A stretch of 64,000 nucleotides of DNA, from positions 62,001 through 126,000 of the forward strand of contig CALUSC010000002.1 of the NCBI GenBank assembly GCA_944323345.1, read 5' to 3'. Position 1 is the first letter of the stretch. Each line of letters begins with the position of its first letter. The notes under the pieces are model-generated. The model did no database searches. It was not told the origin of the DNA and saw only the letters and a program-made list of their open reading frames with translations. This DNA comes from an uncultured Bacteroidales bacterium. Its GTDB lineage: Bacteria > Bacteroidota > Bacteroidia > Bacteroidales > UBA932. Shown in pieces: positions 62,327-64,000 of this stretch. Both the position numbers and the translations under genes were made by a program.

Positions 62327-62404
62327 GGGAGCTTAGCTCAGTTGGTTCAGAGCGTCTGCCTTACAAGCAGAGGGTCGGGGGTTCGACTCCCTCAGCTCCC
62401 ACCA
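62327..62404 (+). tRNA. tRNA-Val (anticodon TAC)
   Basis: Full cloverleaf: acceptor GGGAGCT (62327-62333) pairs with AGCTCCC (62394-62400); anticodon stem TCTGC/GCAGA with loop CTTACAA, anticodon TAC at 62362-62364; T-arm with GTTCGACT; encoded ACCA at the end. It reads GUA and, with modification, other valine codons. Single tRNA, no partner tRNAs adjacent. A strong promoter lies upstream and a terminator downstream. Confidence 0.96.
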
Positions 62405-62425
62405 CCCGAAAGGGAAAATCAAAGC

Positions 62426-62459
62426 AAAATCCTGAAGTCCGGCGACTTCGGGATTTTTT
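62426..62459 (+). terminator. Intrinsic terminator after tRNA-Val
   Basis: 14-position stem (62426-62439 with 62444-62457, one G-T pair), CGGC loop, then T-run at 62454-62459. It ends the tRNA transcript before the convergent barrel gene. Confidence 0.85.
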
Positions 62460-62547
62460 GTTGTATGCATGGCCTGACAATAACATTGCGGGACCGGAAG
62501 GACCCGGCCCCGCAATGAAAAAAAATCAATATGCAACTTCGTCTTCG

Positions 62548-63387
62548 TCAGAATCGGAATGCGAGTTTGAGTCTCGGCATAGTCAGCAACTTTATATTGT
62601 GATGAGCCGCACGATACGGGCCGAAACCGGAAGGATGAATCTCCATCATGCTGTACTGGTACATGGCCGGGCATACCTCGGCACCGAGAATCAGGCCCGG
62701 AGCCAGGCTGTAATCGATACCGGCGACAATCCCGCCCTGGATCGCCCATACCTGCCCCGCTCTGTAAGTAGCTCTGTATAGCTCCACAGGCTCTCCTTCT
62801 GAAGTCTCCTCACCAGTAAACGGATAAGTAGCCTCCACTCTGGCCATCTGGAAACCGGTCACCACTCCGGCATAAGGAAGAATGCGCTTGTTGCCCGTGA
62901 AGAAATAGTAATTCGACCCGAGCTGAAGCTGGAATACATGATTCGTCTTCCCTAAAATATACTGCTGGTCAGGTATGGACATATCAGGTATGGAAAAATC
63001 GCCTTCGATGAAATCTTTCTTCGGAGTAAGATTTATGTTCATACCGAACATCACGTTGACATCGAAATGCTCATGGACGAAAACGCCCACTTTCACCCCG
63101 ACCATGTTGACGATACTGTTGCTATTCATATCACCCAGGTTCAGGAACATGGCCGGATCTCCGGACTGATTCCCGCTGAAGCCGCCGATGCCTATTCCGG
63201 TAGAATTATCCGCAGGAAGCAGATAGTCATACCCGCCCAGAGCATCCTGCTCGAAGAATGTAGATGAACCCAGCAGAAGGTTCACCTGAATATCTCCGGC
63301 TTCCGGCCTCTCTATTTCGTTTCTCTGACCCCATGCGGTCAGAGAAACGAGAAGAGCGGCTATAATTATGAATAGTCTTGAATTCAT
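62548..63387 (-). CDS. Outer-membrane beta-barrel protein
   Basis: 279 residues. Signal peptide (RLFIIIAALLVSLTAWGQ), amphipathic strands from GDIQVNLLLGSSTFF on, and a C-terminal strand LTMPRLKLAFRF ending in phenylalanine, the barrel assembly signal. The middle contains conserved YYFFTGNKRILPYAGVVTGFQMA, common in small PorT/OmpW-type barrels; it resembles the BT1926-like Bacteroides group, but that is a weak match by eye. Lies 21 bases downstream of the coiled-coil gene, probably cotranscribed. Function unknown. Confidence 0.72.
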   Translation of the reverse strand: MNSRLFIIIAALLVSLTAWGQRNEIERPEAGDIQVNLLLGSSTFFEQDALGGYDYLLPADNSTGIGIGGFSGNQSGDPAMFLNLGDMNSNSIVNMVGVKVGVFVHEHFDVNVMFGMNINLTPKKDFIEGDFSIPDMSIPDQQYILGKTNHVFQLQLGSNYYFFTGNKRILPYAGVVTGFQMARVEATYPFTGEETSEGEPVELYRATYRAGQVWAIQGGIVAGIDYSLAPGLILGAEVCPAMYQYSMMEIHPSGFGPYRAAHHNIKLLTMPRLKLAFRF

Positions 63388-63408
63388 ATTCAGAAATTTA
63401 GTTTATAA

Positions 63409-64000
63409 CTAAGCTTCAGGAGTAGTTCCCGTATCTCCTCCTGAAGGAGTGTCATCTGCGCCCTGATCGTCATCTCCAGGAGTCTGGCCGTCGTCAGGAG
63501 TATCAGGATTTTCCGGTTCTTCAGGAAGGTCCGGCAGACCTGCGCCGCTGATGATGGATGCCATCAGATCCTTGAGAAGGCCGCTATAGAATTCATACTG
63601 CTCGGTCCAGTAATCATACTCAGCCTGCGCCTGTTCGAGGTCTATTTCCGCTTCTTCTATTGCGTAAGCGGCATCATTTTCGCCGTTGTCATCGCCTGCC
63701 TTGAATCTGTCGAGATTGATCTGTGCCTGACGGAGTTCTTTTTCCTTCTCGGCAATGTCGTTCTCGATTTCGGAGATATATTCTTCGTATGCAGACTCAA
63801 TCTCATCAGTTCCAGGAGTATAAGTTTCAGACTGACCAGGGAATGTAACCTCGACACCTCCTATCAGATCTCCCAGCAAACCTGAAATCTTCTGAAGATC
63901 TCCTTTGGAATCAGTAAGGACGCTTACCTGAGACCAATCTATCAATGGATCATCCATGGCAGCCGCCTCATCCGTTATGGCTTTTATCTCCTTATCCTTC
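63409..64000 (-). CDS. Coiled-coil envelope protein, C-terminal part
   Basis: At least 196 residues; the frame has no stop or clear start at the window edge (an ATG at 63957 exists but the reading frame stays open upstream to 64000, reading KDKEIKAITDEAAA). Residues around SEIENDIAEKEKELRQAQIN and AIEEAEIDLEQAQAEYDYW form a coiled-coil, and the tail is a low-complexity Pro/Asp/Gly/Thr stretch (PDTPDDGQTPGDDDQGADD), as in surface or linker regions. No known family. The true N-terminus, and so any signal peptide, is outside the window. Confidence 0.6.
   Translation of the reverse strand, partial: KDKEIKAITDEAAAMDDPLIDWSQVSVLTDSKGDLQKISGLLGDLIGGVEVTFPGQSETYTPGTDEIESAYEEYISEIENDIAEKEKELRQAQINLDRFKAGDDNGENDAAYAIEEAEIDLEQAQAEYDYWTEQYEFYSGLLKDLMASIISGAGLPDLPEEPENPDTPDDGQTPGDDDQGADDTPSGGDTGTTPEA

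Overview
The window is a gene-dense stretch of a Bacteroidales-type chromosome, probably from an uncultured or host-associated lineage. The evidence is a SusC/SusD pair, DUF4843 and PKD-like lipoproteins, a DUF4954 protein, an Hc1-type histone-like protein, a two-gene 2-oxoacid:ferredoxin oxidoreductase, the Bacteroidetes form of RNA polymerase omega, and promoters of the Bacteroidetes type (TTTG, 19-21 bases, TAnnTTTG) in front of many genes. Assignment below order level is a guess. No phage, insertion sequence, CRISPR array or rRNA gene was seen.

Layout. 1-7.9 kb: start of thrS (leftward), a DUF4199-like membrane protein and a GT2 glycosyltransferase (rightward), then a leftward run rlmN, patatin/barrel phospholipase, recX, DUF4954. 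7.9-14.6 kb: recA-trpS-aldehyde dehydrogenase, a helix-hairpin-helix protein and rsmI, thymidine kinase, XerC/D recombinase. 14.6-19.3 kb: dipeptidyl peptidase III lipoprotein, clostripain-like lipoprotein, ribosomal protein L25 and peptidyl-tRNA hydrolase. 19.2-22.6 kb: a four-gene operon of PqqD-like protein, ABC exporter, HPr-kinase-like protein and S24/S26 peptidase, the best candidate here for an uncharacterised peptide-processing system. 22.6-27 kb: MATE pump, copper ATPase carrying a C-terminal CopZ-like domain with its own internal start, and a 57-residue histone-like protein. 27-35 kb: a leftward dicarboxylate/2-oxoglutarate block (korA, korB, gdhA, DASS transporter, porin, DUF5020). 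35-40 kb: the envelope operon nadK-uppS-bamA-skp. 40-44 kb: pdxJ, a second OmpH protein, GT4, LysM protein. 44-48 kb: trxB, bamD, rpoZ, recN (leftward). 48-51 kb: SDR, Fur-family regulator, CstA. 51-61 kb: SusC, SusD and four further secreted lipoproteins with no glycan-degrading enzyme. 61-64 kb: a two-domain lipoprotein, a nested palindrome, a tRNA-Val behind an rRNA-like structured leader, an outer-membrane barrel protein and the end of a coiled-coil protein.

Functional themes are outer-membrane biogenesis (BamA, BamD, two OmpH proteins, UppS, a patatin/barrel protein), nutrient capture (SusCD locus, porin plus DASS transporter), and 2-oxoglutarate metabolism (KorAB, GdhA). Several transcripts appear to begin with a short stem-loop just downstream of the -7 box (recA, rplY, the OmpH paralogue, the porin, tRNA-Val), a recurring architecture that the gene calls do not explain. 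Starts were revised where a promoter or an upstream stop made the longest frame impossible (rlmN, tdk, pdxJ, fur, SDR, dpp3). All function calls rest on motif recognition by eye. No database search was run.
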